A stretch of DNA of 64,000 nt from Archangium sp. (GCA_030695565.1 JAUYRZ010000053.1:54283-118282); one strand, 5' to 3'. Numbered from the stretch's first letter, positions 1 through 8,745 are shown. Translations and numbers: made by a program. Notes: generated by a model not told the origin, from the sequence alone.

Positions 1-325
1 AGAAAAAGTACATGCCCCAGAAGTCGAAGACCTGCGTGAGGAAGGAAACGGTCGCGTGGTAGGCGAACGAGGTCACCCCCACCCAGAAGGCCACCGGGGC
101 GAAGAAACGCAAGGTGCGGCTCTCGTCTTTGCGGGTGAACCACCACAACCAGCCGGCCACCACGAGGTAGGCGAGGTTGCTCCAGGTGTTGGCGGGCTCG
201 GCGATGATCGAGCAGAGCGTCTCTTCGCACCACTTCACGTTGGGCAACCCGCCGAACTCGCGCAGGGGCGTCCACACGCACTCGGGGTTGCTGATGTTCG
301 GGTAGTCGGTGAAGGACTGAGCCAT
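1..325 (-). CDS. Ceramidase-family membrane hydrolase, N-terminal part (runs off window)
   Basis: Reading leftward from the ATG at 325 the frame stays open to the window edge, giving about 108 residues. The translation contains KWCEETLCSIIAEPANTWSN (residues about 31-50), then a hydrophobic segment, then FAYHATVSFLTQVFDFWGM. These match the WCE...IAE..NT.SN and S..FH.T....Q..D signatures of the alkaline ceramidase (CREST superfamily) fold, in which His and Asp side chains bind zinc and hydrolyse a lipid amide inside the membrane. The substrate cannot be told here, and bacterial members may act on lipids other than ceramide. The C-terminal helices with the remaining His residues lie outside the window. 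It is divergent from the propeller gene starting at 513. Confidence 0.72.
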   Translation of the reverse strand, partial: MAQSFTDYPNISNPECVWTPLREFGGLPNVKWCEETLCSIIAEPANTWSNLAYLVVAGWLWWFTRKDESRTLRFFAPVAFWVGVTSFAYHATVSFLTQVFDFWGMYFF

Positions 326-512
326 GGGTCGGGGTGAAACAACGCGGCGCCCCGCAGGTCAATCAAAGCACCGCCGACATTTCCGAAAGGTTGTGAAGGT
401 TCTTGCTGCCGGGTGGTGCGGCCATGGCGTGTTCGGTTTGTCGTCGCGCTCGGTGGGCTCGAACGGTTCATCTGTGTTGCACTCGCACCGACGTTGGAGG
501 TTGAGTGGCAGC

Positions 513-1556
513 ATGGCCACCAAGAAGCCAAAGCAAAACAGAGCGACACTCGAGCCAGCGGTCGAGGTCGAGGGCCGTGGTTGGTCGGCCGCACCGGTGG
601 GTGACCGACTCTTCTGGGCGAGCACGACCGAGCTCAGAGGCTTCTCCCTGCATGACGGCTCAGCCCTCGGCGGCTGGCCATGCGGTTCTGGATTCACGAT
701 GGATTGCCGCACGGTCGCCTCCGACGACGCGGTGATGGTCGTGCATGCGGTGGGCACGCCCCCGGAGGTCGTCGTCACCCGCTTCTCTCCAGAGGGTCAG
801 CCACTGGGGGCGCCGGTGAACGTCGGCGTGAGTGGCCTGATGGGCGTGACGAAGGCGTTCGGCGCGGGTTGCGTGCTCCCCTACAACGAGGCGCCCTACT
901 CCAGGCTCCTGTGCTTCACCTCGGCAGGGGTCACCGAGCGGGCGCTCGACGCCGATGGCTTGAGCTTCGACAACGAGCTGGTCGGATCGAAAGACCGGGT
1001 GATCATCGGAGGGCACAAGTGGGTCGAGGCGACACAGCAACTCGAGCGCGCGATTCGCGCCTTCGACGAGCGGGGTCTGGTGTGGACTCGCCCGCTGAGG
1101 TTGATGTCCACCCGCTCGGCAGACGGCTGCGTCCTCGCCACGAACCCCGAGACCCTCCGGTCGTTCCTGCTCGATGGAAGCACCGGCGCGACGCTGCTCG
1201 AGTTCGACCGGGTGAGCGCGGGAGAAGTGACTGCCGACTGGCTCTTTGTCACCAGGGAGGAACCAGAGGGCGGTGTGCTGACCTGCCTCTCCCGAGAAGA
1301 TGGTTCGGTGCGCTGGTCGACCTCGTTCAAGGGAAGGCGGTTCTTCGCACGCCCCCCGCTGGTGAACGGAGATCGCGTGCTGTCCTTCGACGCGAAGGGC
1401 GCGCTGGTGGCCTGCTCGGTCGAGACGGGTGACGTGTTGGCGCAGGCTGCAGCGACCGACCTCACTGCCCTGTTCGGCGTCGATGGCTTGCCCTTCGTCG
1501 GGGTGACCACGGTGCGACCCAAGGAATACCGGTTTCGCCTCTACGCCGTCCGCTGA
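513..1556 (+). CDS. PQQ-like beta-propeller repeat protein
   Basis: A 347-residue protein with no signal peptide or membrane segment. It is built of repeating blade-like units with GxVxW and GDVLA turns, for example SREDGSVRWS near residues 272-281 and VNGDRVLSFDAKG after it. These are typical of PQQ/outer-membrane-assembly-type beta-propellers that bind other proteins or cofactors. The start is placed at the ATG at 513 because a GGAGG lies 12 bases upstream. The open frame extends back to 324, but that stretch is Arg-rich and not protein-like. The N-terminus is Lys-rich (MATKKPKQNR). No catalytic motif is visible. It is followed by about 105 bases with no recognised feature. The role is unknown. 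Confidence 0.7.
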   Translation: MATKKPKQNRATLEPAVEVEGRGWSAAPVGDRLFWASTTELRGFSLHDGSALGGWPCGSGFTMDCRTVASDDAVMVVHAVGTPPEVVVTRFSPEGQPLGAPVNVGVSGLMGVTKAFGAGCVLPYNEAPYSRLLCFTSAGVTERALDADGLSFDNELVGSKDRVIIGGHKWVEATQQLERAIRAFDERGLVWTRPLRLMSTRSADGCVLATNPETLRSFLLDGSTGATLLEFDRVSAGEVTADWLFVTREEPEGGVLTCLSREDGSVRWSTSFKGRRFFARPPLVNGDRVLSFDAKGALVACSVETGDVLAQAAATDLTALFGVDGLPFVGVTTVRPKEYRFRLYAVR

Positions 1557-1661
1557 GCCTGCGCGCTGAGGGGCGCACCGCCATCGGTCGGCTGGCGCCC
1601 TGCACCCGCTGGTGGCGGGCGAAGCACAAGCCCCACGTCGTCGCGGAGATCAGCAGGGGAC

Positions 1662-2159
1662 CTACTTGAGCGGCACTGACGGGCCGAACTTCTTGTCGCC
1701 CTTGCGCGGCTCGACACCCGTCGCGCTCGGCCCCGTCTCATCAGGTGCAGGCCGGCCAAACCGGTACGGCACCTTGTAGTGAAAGCCCATCGCGCCCGAA
1801 TCGCCATCGAGCTTGAGCTGCGCATCACCCTCGACCGGCGCCGTGAACGAGAACGTCAACCGCTCGCTCACCGTGACCGCCTCGGTGTTCGGCAGCAGCG
1901 TCAGCTGCGTACGCCCTTCGACCAGCTTCACGCCCGCCGGCAGCTCGACCGACATCGAGAACGACATGTCGAGCTTGTTCACCCGCTCCACCTTCGCCAG
2001 CACCACCGCCTCGGTGTCGGTGCGGGAGACCTCCTCCCACGTCACGCGAAGGGGCGACTGCATGCGCACCGTCGTGTTCAGCGCCTTCGGCGACTCCTGC
2101 GCCGGCGTCGAGTTGGCACACGCCGACATGAACACCATCACTGCCAGAACACGCTTCAT
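1662..2159 (-). CDS. Small lipoprotein coupled to the metalloprotease gene
   Basis: A 165-residue protein that begins with Lys-Arg and a hydrophobic stretch ending in a lipobox-like FMSAC, so it is probably lipidated on Cys14. The rest is beta-rich and resembles a single Ig-like or adhesion-type domain (VELPAGVKLVEG, then a VSERLTFSFTA stretch), ending in a Lys/Pro-rich tail. Its ATG overlaps the stop codon of the upstream protease gene by one base (TGATG). The two are almost certainly co-translated and may work together at the cell surface. No enzyme motif was seen and the family is not recognised. Confidence 0.7.
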   Translation of the reverse strand: MKRVLAVMVFMSACANSTPAQESPKALNTTVRMQSPLRVTWEEVSRTDTEAVVLAKVERVNKLDMSFSMSVELPAGVKLVEGRTQLTLLPNTEAVTVSERLTFSFTAPVEGDAQLKLDGDSGAMGFHYKVPYRFGRPAPDETGPSATGVEPRKGDKKFGPSVPLK

Positions 2160-4774
2160 CACAGGCACACTCCGTTGACGCACGATTGACCGCTGCCGCA
2201 CTGCACGCACGAAACGCCGCCGGTACCGCACGCGCTGGCCACGTTGCCCGGGGTGCAGGTGCTGCCACTCAAACAGCCGTAACAGAACCCCGAGCGGCAG
2301 ACCGGCGAGGTGCTGGGGTAGGGGTAGTACTGGCCGTTGCCCGACGAGGTGGGCGAGCTGCAGGTCTGCAGAATCGTCGCGGCCGGCATGCGGTTGCTCT
2401 GCGCCGGGCTGCCGCCGCAGCTCAAGGCGTCGAGCGCATCGGCCAGGTGCAGCGAAGGCTGGTTGGTGTTCACCACGTTGACCTTCGCGCAGTTGGCCCC
2501 CACGTCCCAGGTGCGCCGGGTGTAACTGCGCGGCCAGGGCGTGGTGTTCATGTGCCGGCTGGCCACCGCGTTGAAGATCTCCCGCGAGCCGGTCTGCCGC
2601 GAGTTGGAGATGTACCAGAGCATCGACGCCACTGCGTTCTCGTCGACCTGGGCCAGCAGGTTGGTGCCGCCGGGGCCGGTGATGCTCGACTCCCCGTTCG
2701 GCGACTGGGGGAAATAGAGGCGCGAGCTGATGTCGAACCAGAAGAAGCCACCACCTTGTTTGTCTTCCAGGAACGGCTCGTTGCGCACGGCCGCCGAGTG
2801 CCACGTGGCGTAGCCCTCGCTCCACGCCTGCCCGGGGAAGGTGGGGCAGGTCAGCGTGTGCGAACCACCTTCGTTGGGCGAGGTGCCGTAGCTCGCCATC
2901 TGCCAGTGACCCAGCTCGTGACCGATCGTGTAGTCGCTCCAGTAGCCTTGATCCTGCGAGCCACCCGGCATCCAGATCGACGAGTCGAAATCACCGCCGG
3001 TCTCCGAGAAGCAGGCGCCGCAGCTCCACTCGGTGCCGATCCCCATCCACATCGAGATGGTCAGCCCCTGCCGGCCCTGATTGTTCACGACCGAGGTGGC
3101 GTAGATGCTCTGCAGCAGATCGAAGATGTTGAGCGCGCCCGAGCCTTCGGTGGTGGTGATGGTGGTGACGCCGCCGTTGGCCAACGAGGTGACGGCCTTC
3201 GACCAGCTCCAGTAGCGCGCGTTCTGGCCCTGCTGACCGGGTGAGAAGGTGCCGGTACCCAGGCCGGGGTCCCCGACCACGTAGCGCATGCCCAACCCGT
3301 CACCGCCGAACGCGGCGAAGAGCACGACGTCGGAGCTGCCGGGCGCGCTGGGCACCTTGATCACGTACTGGCCGTTGGCGTCGGTCACTGTCGCGTCGAT
3401 CCAGCTCTGGCCGCGCATCGAGATGACCAGCACGTTGCGCGCGGGGACCGCGGTCGGCGTGCCCCAGTCGCTCAGGTTGGGCAGGGGGCTTCGCGTCTGG
3501 TACCGCAAGGTCGCGGTGACCGTCGTGGTCGCCACGGCGATGGCGCAGTTGGCGCCGACGGAGCTGCCCACGCACCCCGCGCCGCCGCAGTTCTGCGCCG
3601 CACCCCAGGTGCCGCTCGAGCTGCACTGCTGAATGGTGGTGGCGCTGGCGCAGCGGCTGTCGTACTGGCGGCAGCTGCCGGTCTGCACGCAGGCCGCGCC
3701 CGCGCCGGTGGCCTGGCAGGTGCTGCCGCCGGGGCATTGATAGGTCTGCACGGTGGGGTTGCCCGTGCCCGTGGGCACCGAGCAGAAACGCACCAACGAG
3801 CTCGAGACACATTGACCACCCACGGGCACGCCCTGGCAGGGATCGGCAGCACCGCCGCCGCCTGTGCCACCGCCCGTCGCGCCGCCGCCACCGCCGGTGT
3901 TGGGCGGGTTGCAGGTGAAGGTCTGCGCGCTGCACACCAGGCCGAAGCGGCCACAGTCGTTGCACGCCGCGCCGTTGGTGCCGCAGAAGTTGGTGGTCGT
4001 GTTGAGCGGTGCGGTGAAGCACTGACCGTTGGAGCAACAGCCCGTCGCGCAGGTGGTGGGGTTGCACGAGGTGCTCGCCACGCAGACGAAGCTGTTGCTG
4101 TCACAACGGCGGCCCGTCGCGCCGCAGTCGACGCAGGCCGCGCCGTTGTTTCCGCAGAAGTTCGTCGAGCCGTTGAGGGGGTTGGTGAAACACTGCCCGT
4201 TGCTGCAGCACCCCGCGCAGTTGCCGGGGCCACACGCCGCCGCTCCGCCGCCCGTTCCTCCGCCTGCACCGCCACCCACAGAGCCGCCGCCCGCTCCACC
4301 ACCGACCACCGCGCCGCCGCCCGTGCCACCGCCGACCGAGCCGCCGCCGGTGCCTCCGCCCGATCCACCTCCGGTACCGCCACCCGAACCACCACCGGTG
4401 CCGCCCTGCTGACAATCAGGCGCGCCGGTGGCGACCGAACAGCTCGTGCAGGGGCTGGTCTGCTGCCATTTGCCACCAAAACAGCTCACCAGCGCAGGGG
4501 GCACGCTCTGACAGGCCGAGCGGCCTTCCGCCCAGGGAGGGCAGGCCGTGCCCGTCGTGGCCTGAGTCAAATCGCAGTTGAACGCCGCCCCATCCGAGCA
4601 GCCTTTGGGCCCGTTGCAGGGCGCGGCGGCCCATTTCCCCGCGATGCAGGCCCAGGTCTCCGTGCCTGACTTACAGGTGACGGTGTCCATCTGGGTACAA
4701 GGGGCACCGGCGGAGGGGCTTCCACAGCCCGCTGCCACCACGACGAAGAAGAGACTCCACAGCGACTGACGCAT
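2159..4774 (-). CDS. Cys-rich, Gly-linker lipoprotein zinc metalloprotease
   Basis: An 871-residue protein. The first 17 residues are a lipoprotein signal with lipobox VAAGC. Cys-rich modules follow, then a low-complexity linker of about 57 residues of TGGGSGGG type, then two near-identical Cys modules sharing CCSNGQCFT, NFCG.NGAAC and DCG, then a second Gly linker and a further Cys-rich section. A catalytic-looking region carries GHELGHW (HExxH at about residues 619-623). About 30 residues later comes AWSEGYATW, which fits the third zinc-ligand Glu of gluzincin-type metallopeptidases. The last 50 residues are again Cys-rich. The start at 4774 is chosen over the longer frame because it gives a clean lipoprotein signal. 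The protein is likely anchored outside the cell and may degrade protein or prey material (inference). Confidence 0.8.
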   Translation of the reverse strand: MRQSLWSLFFVVVAAGCGSPSAGAPCTQMDTVTCKSGTETWACIAGKWAAAPCNGPKGCSDGAAFNCDLTQATTGTACPPWAEGRSACQSVPPALVSCFGGKWQQTSPCTSCSVATGAPDCQQGGTGGGSGGGTGGGSGGGTGGGSVGGGTGGGAVVGGGAGGGSVGGGAGGGTGGGAAACGPGNCAGCCSNGQCFTNPLNGSTNFCGNNGAACVDCGATGRRCDSNSFVCVASTSCNPTTCATGCCSNGQCFTAPLNTTTNFCGTNGAACNDCGRFGLVCSAQTFTCNPPNTGGGGGATGGGTGGGGAADPCQGVPVGGQCVSSSLVRFCSVPTGTGNPTVQTYQCPGGSTCQATGAGAACVQTGSCRQYDSRCASATTIQQCSSSGTWGAAQNCGGAGCVGSSVGANCAIAVATTTVTATLRYQTRSPLPNLSDWGTPTAVPARNVLVISMRGQSWIDATVTDANGQYVIKVPSAPGSSDVVLFAAFGGDGLGMRYVVGDPGLGTGTFSPGQQGQNARYWSWSKAVTSLANGGVTTITTTEGSGALNIFDLLQSIYATSVVNNQGRQGLTISMWMGIGTEWSCGACFSETGGDFDSSIWMPGGSQDQGYWSDYTIGHELGHWQMASYGTSPNEGGSHTLTCPTFPGQAWSEGYATWHSAAVRNEPFLEDKQGGGFFWFDISSRLYFPQSPNGESSITGPGGTNLLAQVDENAVASMLWYISNSRQTGSREIFNAVASRHMNTTPWPRSYTRRTWDVGANCAKVNVVNTNQPSLHLADALDALSCGGSPAQSNRMPAATILQTCSSPTSSGNGQYYPYPSTSPVCRSGFCYGCLSGSTCTPGNVASACGTGGVSCVQCGSGQSCVNGVCL
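4235..4405 (-). repeat. Gly-rich low-complexity coding repeat
   Basis: Tandem codons for GGG plus T/S/A/V make a linker of about 57 residues inside the metalloprotease lipoprotein. On the opposite strand it reads as a Pro-rich open frame, which is a shadow. The repeat is likely prone to length change. Confidence 0.85.
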
Positions 4775-4882
4775 GCGCACCTCGGCAGGGGGCCCGAGAT
4801 GTAGCACGGCGTCGCTTACCTGCTCGAAGGTGGATCAAACTTTCCCTGCCCCGCCACAATCGAATAAACCCTCGACACTTCG

Positions 4883-5326
4883 ATGAGCACTGAGCAGACC
4901 CAACCCGCCGGGCCAAGCACCACCGCCCCGCTGGGAGTCCGGGTGCTGATCGTCGAGGACAACCCTCACATCATCGAGATGTACAGCTACGTGCTCAAGA
5001 AGCTGGCGGCCAACGAGTTCAAGGGCACCACGCCGCTCGAGGTGCACTTCGCCGCTGATGGGCACGCCGCGATGGCGATGTTGATCGAGTCGTCGTTCCA
5101 GCTGGTGATGACCGACCTGTACATGCCCGTGATGGACGGCTTTCAGTTGCTCGAGAAGATGCGAGCCACGCCGGCCCTTTCCCAGATTCCCGTGGTGGCG
5201 ATCTCCGCGGGTGGGCTCGACGCGCGCGACAAGGCGATGAAGCTGGGCGTGAACGTCTTCCTGAAGAAGCCGGTTCGTTTTGCTGAAGTGATGGACACTG
5301 TGAAGCAGCTCCTGCGCCTCAAGTAA
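4883..5326 (+). CDS. Single-domain response regulator (receiver)
   Basis: A 147-residue protein with a Thr/Pro-rich leader of about 18 residues and one CheY-like receiver domain. The acidic pair is in LIVEDN. The phospho-acceptor Asp is in TDLYMPVMDG. The conserved switch Ser is in AISAGG and the Lys in FLKKPVR. There is no output domain, so it probably signals through a partner. It lies 35 bases upstream of the kinase-fold gene at 5362 on the same strand, which suggests an operon linking phosphorelay input to that protein. Confidence 0.9.
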   Translation: MSTEQTQPAGPSTTAPLGVRVLIVEDNPHIIEMYSYVLKKLAANEFKGTTPLEVHFAADGHAAMAMLIESSFQLVMTDLYMPVMDGFQLLEKMRATPALSQIPVVAISAGGLDARDKAMKLGVNVFLKKPVRFAEVMDTVKQLLRLK

Positions 5327-5361
5327 AAGGACAGCCCGCTCCCCTCGGCGGGCACCACCAC

Positions 5362-6819
5362 ATGTCAGAGACGACACGCGACAAAGTGAGCGGAGATGCG
5401 CTCTTCATCTTGAAGAGCCTCAAGGAGAACGTGCGGCTCGGGCGTTCCAACAAGCTCGCTGACGTGAAGATGGGCCTGGAGAACTCGGTCTCGCTCGAGT
5501 TCGACAGCTACTTCTTCTTCTTGCGAAAATTTCACTACATCGCGATGGATCGCGAAGCCCAGCTCAAGCTGACGGATCAGGGCGACCGCGTGACCTCGGG
5601 TGAAGAGGTGGAGCGGTTCGGCGGAGAGATCGCCGACTTCTTCGCCGAGCAGATCACCGACGGGCAGCCGCCGCCCCCGCCGCTCGAAGACGAGCCGGCC
5701 TATCAGTCGAGCCCTCCGGCGCCTCCCATCGCGCCGCCTCCCCCGCTGCCTGCCACCGACATCTCCATGGAGTCGAACCCGATGCCCCAGCCTCCCAACC
5801 GTGGTGGTCGCAAGAACCAGGACGACGGCTTTCCCCAGGTCACCGCGCCCGAAGTGCGCTCGAGCGGTGGGTACGGCAATCCGCCCCCGCCGCCGCCCGC
5901 GCCGATGCAGCTGACCGCGGCCGTGCAGGTCTCCAGCCCGTCGGGCATGAGCTCGCCCGGCACAAAGGGGCAGGATCTCGATCTTCGCTACCAGAAGAAT
6001 GATCAGCTGGGCTCGGGCCCGCTGGGCACCGTCTACAAGGGCAAGCACAACGCGCTGGGCCTCGACGTGTGCGTGAAGGAGCTCAAGGACATCTTCGGCT
6101 ACTTCTCGTTCTTGCAGCGCGGCGAGGTGATCAAACGCCTCAAGAAAGAACTCTGCGCGCAGGCGCAGGTGCGTCACCCCGGCATCGTGCAGGTGCTCGA
6201 TCAGAACACCGACGTGGCGCGGCCGTACTTCGTGATGGAGCTGCTCAAGGGCAGCCTGCGCGAGAAGCTCGACGCGGCCGGCGGCAAGGGCATCCCGGTG
6301 CCGCACGCGATGCGCTACTTCCTGCAGATCGCCTACGCGATGCGCGCGGCGCACCAGCAGGGCCTGACGCACCACAACGTGAAGCCCGAGAACGTGCTGT
6401 TCGACGCCTGGGGTAACGCGAAGATCGGCGACTTCGGCCTGGGCCGGGTGATCGAGGTCGATCAGAGCAAGGGCATGCCCCAGGTGTTCGTGGGCACCGG
6501 CGGCATGGGCTACATGAGCCCCGAGCTGATCAGCCGCTCGAAAGAAGCAGGCCCGTCGAGCGACGTGTACGGCCTGGGCATTCTCCTCTACGAAATGCTC
6601 ACCGGTCAGATCCCCGGCCGCCGCAGCCCGCTGCCGTCCGAGATCAACTCCGACGTGCCCAGCAAGATGGATCCCATCTTCGACAAGATGACGCAGGACC
6701 GGAAAGACTCGCGCTACCCCGACTTCGAGGCGGTGTTCGAGGACTTCTATTCTGCGTTCGCCGACAAGACGTACCTGGCGCGTGGTGACCTGCTGATGTG
6801 GAGCGAGCTGGCTTCGTAA
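5362..6819 (+). CDS. Ser/Thr kinase-fold protein lacking the catalytic Asp (probable pseudokinase)
   Basis: A 485-residue protein. Residues 1-98 form an uncharacterised alpha/beta domain, and 100-200 are a Pro-rich linker. From about 210 there is a protein kinase domain. The Gly loop is GSGPLGTVYKG, the ATP-binding Lys is in VCVKEL (K239), and DFG is intact at 357-359. The catalytic-loop HRD is replaced by HHN (HHNVKPEN, N339). The DNA reads CAC CAC AAC, so this is a clear codon. Without the catalytic Asp the enzyme is probably inactive or very weak and could act as an ATP-binding switch. The APE-type segment (MSPEL) and C-lobe are otherwise complete. It sits directly behind the receiver-only gene. 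No membrane segment was seen. Confidence 0.85.
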   Translation: MSETTRDKVSGDALFILKSLKENVRLGRSNKLADVKMGLENSVSLEFDSYFFFLRKFHYIAMDREAQLKLTDQGDRVTSGEEVERFGGEIADFFAEQITDGQPPPPPLEDEPAYQSSPPAPPIAPPPPLPATDISMESNPMPQPPNRGGRKNQDDGFPQVTAPEVRSSGGYGNPPPPPPAPMQLTAAVQVSSPSGMSSPGTKGQDLDLRYQKNDQLGSGPLGTVYKGKHNALGLDVCVKELKDIFGYFSFLQRGEVIKRLKKELCAQAQVRHPGIVQVLDQNTDVARPYFVMELLKGSLREKLDAAGGKGIPVPHAMRYFLQIAYAMRAAHQQGLTHHNVKPENVLFDAWGNAKIGDFGLGRVIEVDQSKGMPQVFVGTGGMGYMSPELISRSKEAGPSSDVYGLGILLYEMLTGQIPGRRSPLPSEINSDVPSKMDPIFDKMTQDRKDSRYPDFEAVFEDFYSAFADKTYLARGDLLMWSELAS

Positions 6820-6845
6820 GCGCGCACGACGGAGGCGGGCGAGTA

Positions 6846-7448
6846 TCAGCTCGCCTGCTGCTCGCGCGCTGCGGTCAGCACGGAGTCGAGCCTTGAGGCG
6901 AGGTTTTCGCCGCGGTCGAACCCTCTGGCCACGATCAACCCCAGGTTCGCTCGAACCACCTCGAGGTCGAGGGCTGGGTTCACCAAGACCAGATTCACTG
7001 CATCCATCCGATCCTGTGGGCGCCGCTCACTCATCGAAAGAACTTTCATCGCCAGCAATTCCTCGGCGCGCGCGACGGGAAGATCGCCAGCGGCGGCGAT
7101 GCGTACCGGTTGCGCGCGCTCCACGATCTCCTGCTCGATGCCGCAGGTGGCTGCGATGAGATCGACGATCAGACCAGCAGGCGTCGCGAGTCGAGCGGTG
7201 GACAGCCGAAGCCTCGATTCGTGCTCGACGAGCGCAACAGTTCGGTAGCCGAGCGCGCCGAGGTCAAACACCAGCGTCTCCATGTCTCGATCGTTCAGCA
7301 CCACGACGACGACATCGACATCGCGAGTGAAGCGCGGCTCACCGCGAACTGAGACCGCCAAGCCACCGACCACGGCGAAAGCCCGTTTGGCGGCTCGGAG
7401 CGCGTCCGCTATCGAGCGCAAGCCTGTGAAAATTGAATCGTTAGTCAC
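6846..7448 (-). CDS. Nucleotidyltransferase-fold protein (toxin-like partner)
   Basis: A 200-residue protein. Near the N-terminus it has VVGGLAVSVRG followed by RFTRDVDVVV, the GG...R.T.DvDv pattern of the polymerase-beta nucleotidyltransferase fold in the AbiEii/MNT-like group. A helical C-terminal half contains an AEELLAMKVLSMSERRPQDRMD stretch typical of that family. The start is the GTG at 7448, which overlaps the stop of the small upstream gene (GTGACTAA, eight-base overlap) and implies translational coupling. A longer frame from 7526 would overlap the upstream gene much further. In related pairs the transferase modifies tRNA or proteins and acts as a toxin. That role here is inferred from gene order and family. 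Confidence 0.75.
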   Translation of the reverse strand: MTNDSIFTGLRSIADALRAAKRAFAVVGGLAVSVRGEPRFTRDVDVVVVVLNDRDMETLVFDLGALGYRTVALVEHESRLRLSTARLATPAGLIVDLIAATCGIEQEIVERAQPVRIAAAGDLPVARAEELLAMKVLSMSERRPQDRMDAVNLVLVNPALDLEVVRANLGLIVARGFDRGENLASRLDSVLTAAREQQAS

Positions 7449-7632
7449 GCTTGTCCAGCCACCGGCGAAGTTCTTCCTCGATCGCGGCGTCTGTTGCGTT
7501 GGGCTTCCGGGCGCGAAGTCCTGCACGCCGCAGCTCGATGCCCAGACTCATGAGCTCCACCGTTTGGACGAGCTTGTCCGAGGGCGATGTGCGCCGCGCC
7601 CGTTCGATATCGTCGCGTCGAAGTGAGTCCAC
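7441..7632 (-). CDS. Small antitoxin-like protein paired with the nucleotidyltransferase
   Basis: A 63-residue helical protein starting at a GTG (7632). It contains SDKLVQTVELMSLGIELRRAG and ends in AAIEEELRRWLDKRD. Small proteins of this shape, with a closing D..I...L..WL motif, commonly precede nucleotidyltransferase genes in proteobacteria. Its stop overlaps the start of the transferase by eight bases. It may bind and restrain the partner (inference). It was too embedded in a longer shadow frame for its start to be obvious. The GTG was chosen because upstream residues of that frame overlap the divergent gene at 7771. Confidence 0.65.
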   Translation of the reverse strand: MDSLRRDDIERARRTSPSDKLVQTVELMSLGIELRRAGLRARKPNATDAAIEEELRRWLDKRD

Positions 7633-7770
7633 GTGGAAACGGTAGGCCTCTGCCCTGCCTGGAGCAAGCCCTGCGCCTGCACGAACATCTGAGCCGCTCG
7701 AAGTCGCGGTACTGTGTGCTTCGTTTTCGCTGAGAAGTTGCAGACGTACCTGCCTACTCTCGCGCGACGG

Positions 7771-8721
7771 ATGGTCACCTACACGCTCGTCACCTGTCCG
7801 CAGTGCAACGCGCCGCTGCCGAAGCTGGCCCCGACGGGTGTGATGCATTGCGACTACTGCGGCGTCGCGCTCGTGCCCACCGCTGGTGGCGTGCGGTTGA
7901 TGCAACCGCCGGAGATGGACCTGCCCGAACCCGGCCGCACGCGCCTGTGGGCTGGTGGGCGGCGGTACATTCTCGACGGGCGCATCGCGAAGGGCAGCTC
8001 CAGTGACGTCTTTCTGGCGCGCTTCGATCACCGGCTCTCCGAGCGCGTGGTGGTGAAGATGCTGCGCGCGGCCGATGATCTCGATGTCTTCACCCACGAG
8101 TGGGAGGTGCTCTCGGCGCTTCAACGCGCCACGCGCGATGGCACTGCGCATTTCTCCCGCTTGATGCCCTCACCGGTCGCGTTCGGAGAAGCACGCCTCG
8201 GAATCCACGGCACCGAAGGCACGCGTCAGGTGATGGTGCTCGGGCTCGCGTCGGGCTTCGTGCACACCTTCGATGACGTGCGCGCGGAGTACCCGGGTGG
8301 AGTTCCCGCCGGCGCGTCGATCTGGTTGTGGAAGCGCGTGCTCGAGTCGTTGGCGTGGCTGCATGGCGCGGGCTGGGTGCACGCCGCGGTGTTGCCGGAT
8401 CACCTGCTGGTGCACGCGCGTGATCACGGAGTTCGTCTGATTGGCTTCTCCTGCGCGACCCGCATCGGCGAAACGGTGAAGGTGACCGCGGGTGGCCTCT
8501 CGCCCGGCGTGGAGGCGCTGCCCGCCCTCGATTTCTCCATGAGTGCGCGCGCGGTGCAGGCGCTCCTCGGCCCCTCAGTGCCCGCACCTCTGCAGCACCT
8601 GCTGGATCGCGCCGCGAGCTTCTCCGACGGATGGGCGCTCATCGCCGAAGTCGATCGGGTGGCCCGGGAAGTCTTCGGCCCACCGAAGTACGTGCCGTTT
8701 TCGATGCCTGGTTGGAACTAA
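7771..8721 (+). CDS. Zinc-ribbon plus degenerate kinase-fold protein (cassette gene 1)
   Basis: A 316-residue protein. Residues 9-30 form a zinc ribbon (CPQC...CDYC). From about residue 60 there is a kinase-like fold with a Gly-loop equivalent IAKGSSSDVFLARF and an ATP-Lys equivalent in VVVKML. The catalytic loop is VHAAVLPDHLL where HRDLKPxNIL is expected, and the DFG position reads GFS. All catalytic acids are therefore missing and it is best called a pseudokinase. The start is at the ATG at 7771, just ahead of the ribbon. It is followed after 24 bases by the first vWA gene and leads a four-gene same-strand cassette. It probably serves as an adaptor or sensor (inference). Confidence 0.8.
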   Translation: MVTYTLVTCPQCNAPLPKLAPTGVMHCDYCGVALVPTAGGVRLMQPPEMDLPEPGRTRLWAGGRRYILDGRIAKGSSSDVFLARFDHRLSERVVVKMLRAADDLDVFTHEWEVLSALQRATRDGTAHFSRLMPSPVAFGEARLGIHGTEGTRQVMVLGLASGFVHTFDDVRAEYPGGVPAGASIWLWKRVLESLAWLHGAGWVHAAVLPDHLLVHARDHGVRLIGFSCATRIGETVKVTAGGLSPGVEALPALDFSMSARAVQALLGPSVPAPLQHLLDRAASFSDGWALIAEVDRVAREVFGPPKYVPFSMPGWN

Positions 8722-8745
8722 CGCCGCACCGCAAGGAGCTTTCCC

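Noticed and set aside
4029..4412. Pro-rich plus-strand frame
   Set aside because: It is the opposite strand of the Gly-linker codons of the metalloprotease lipoprotein.
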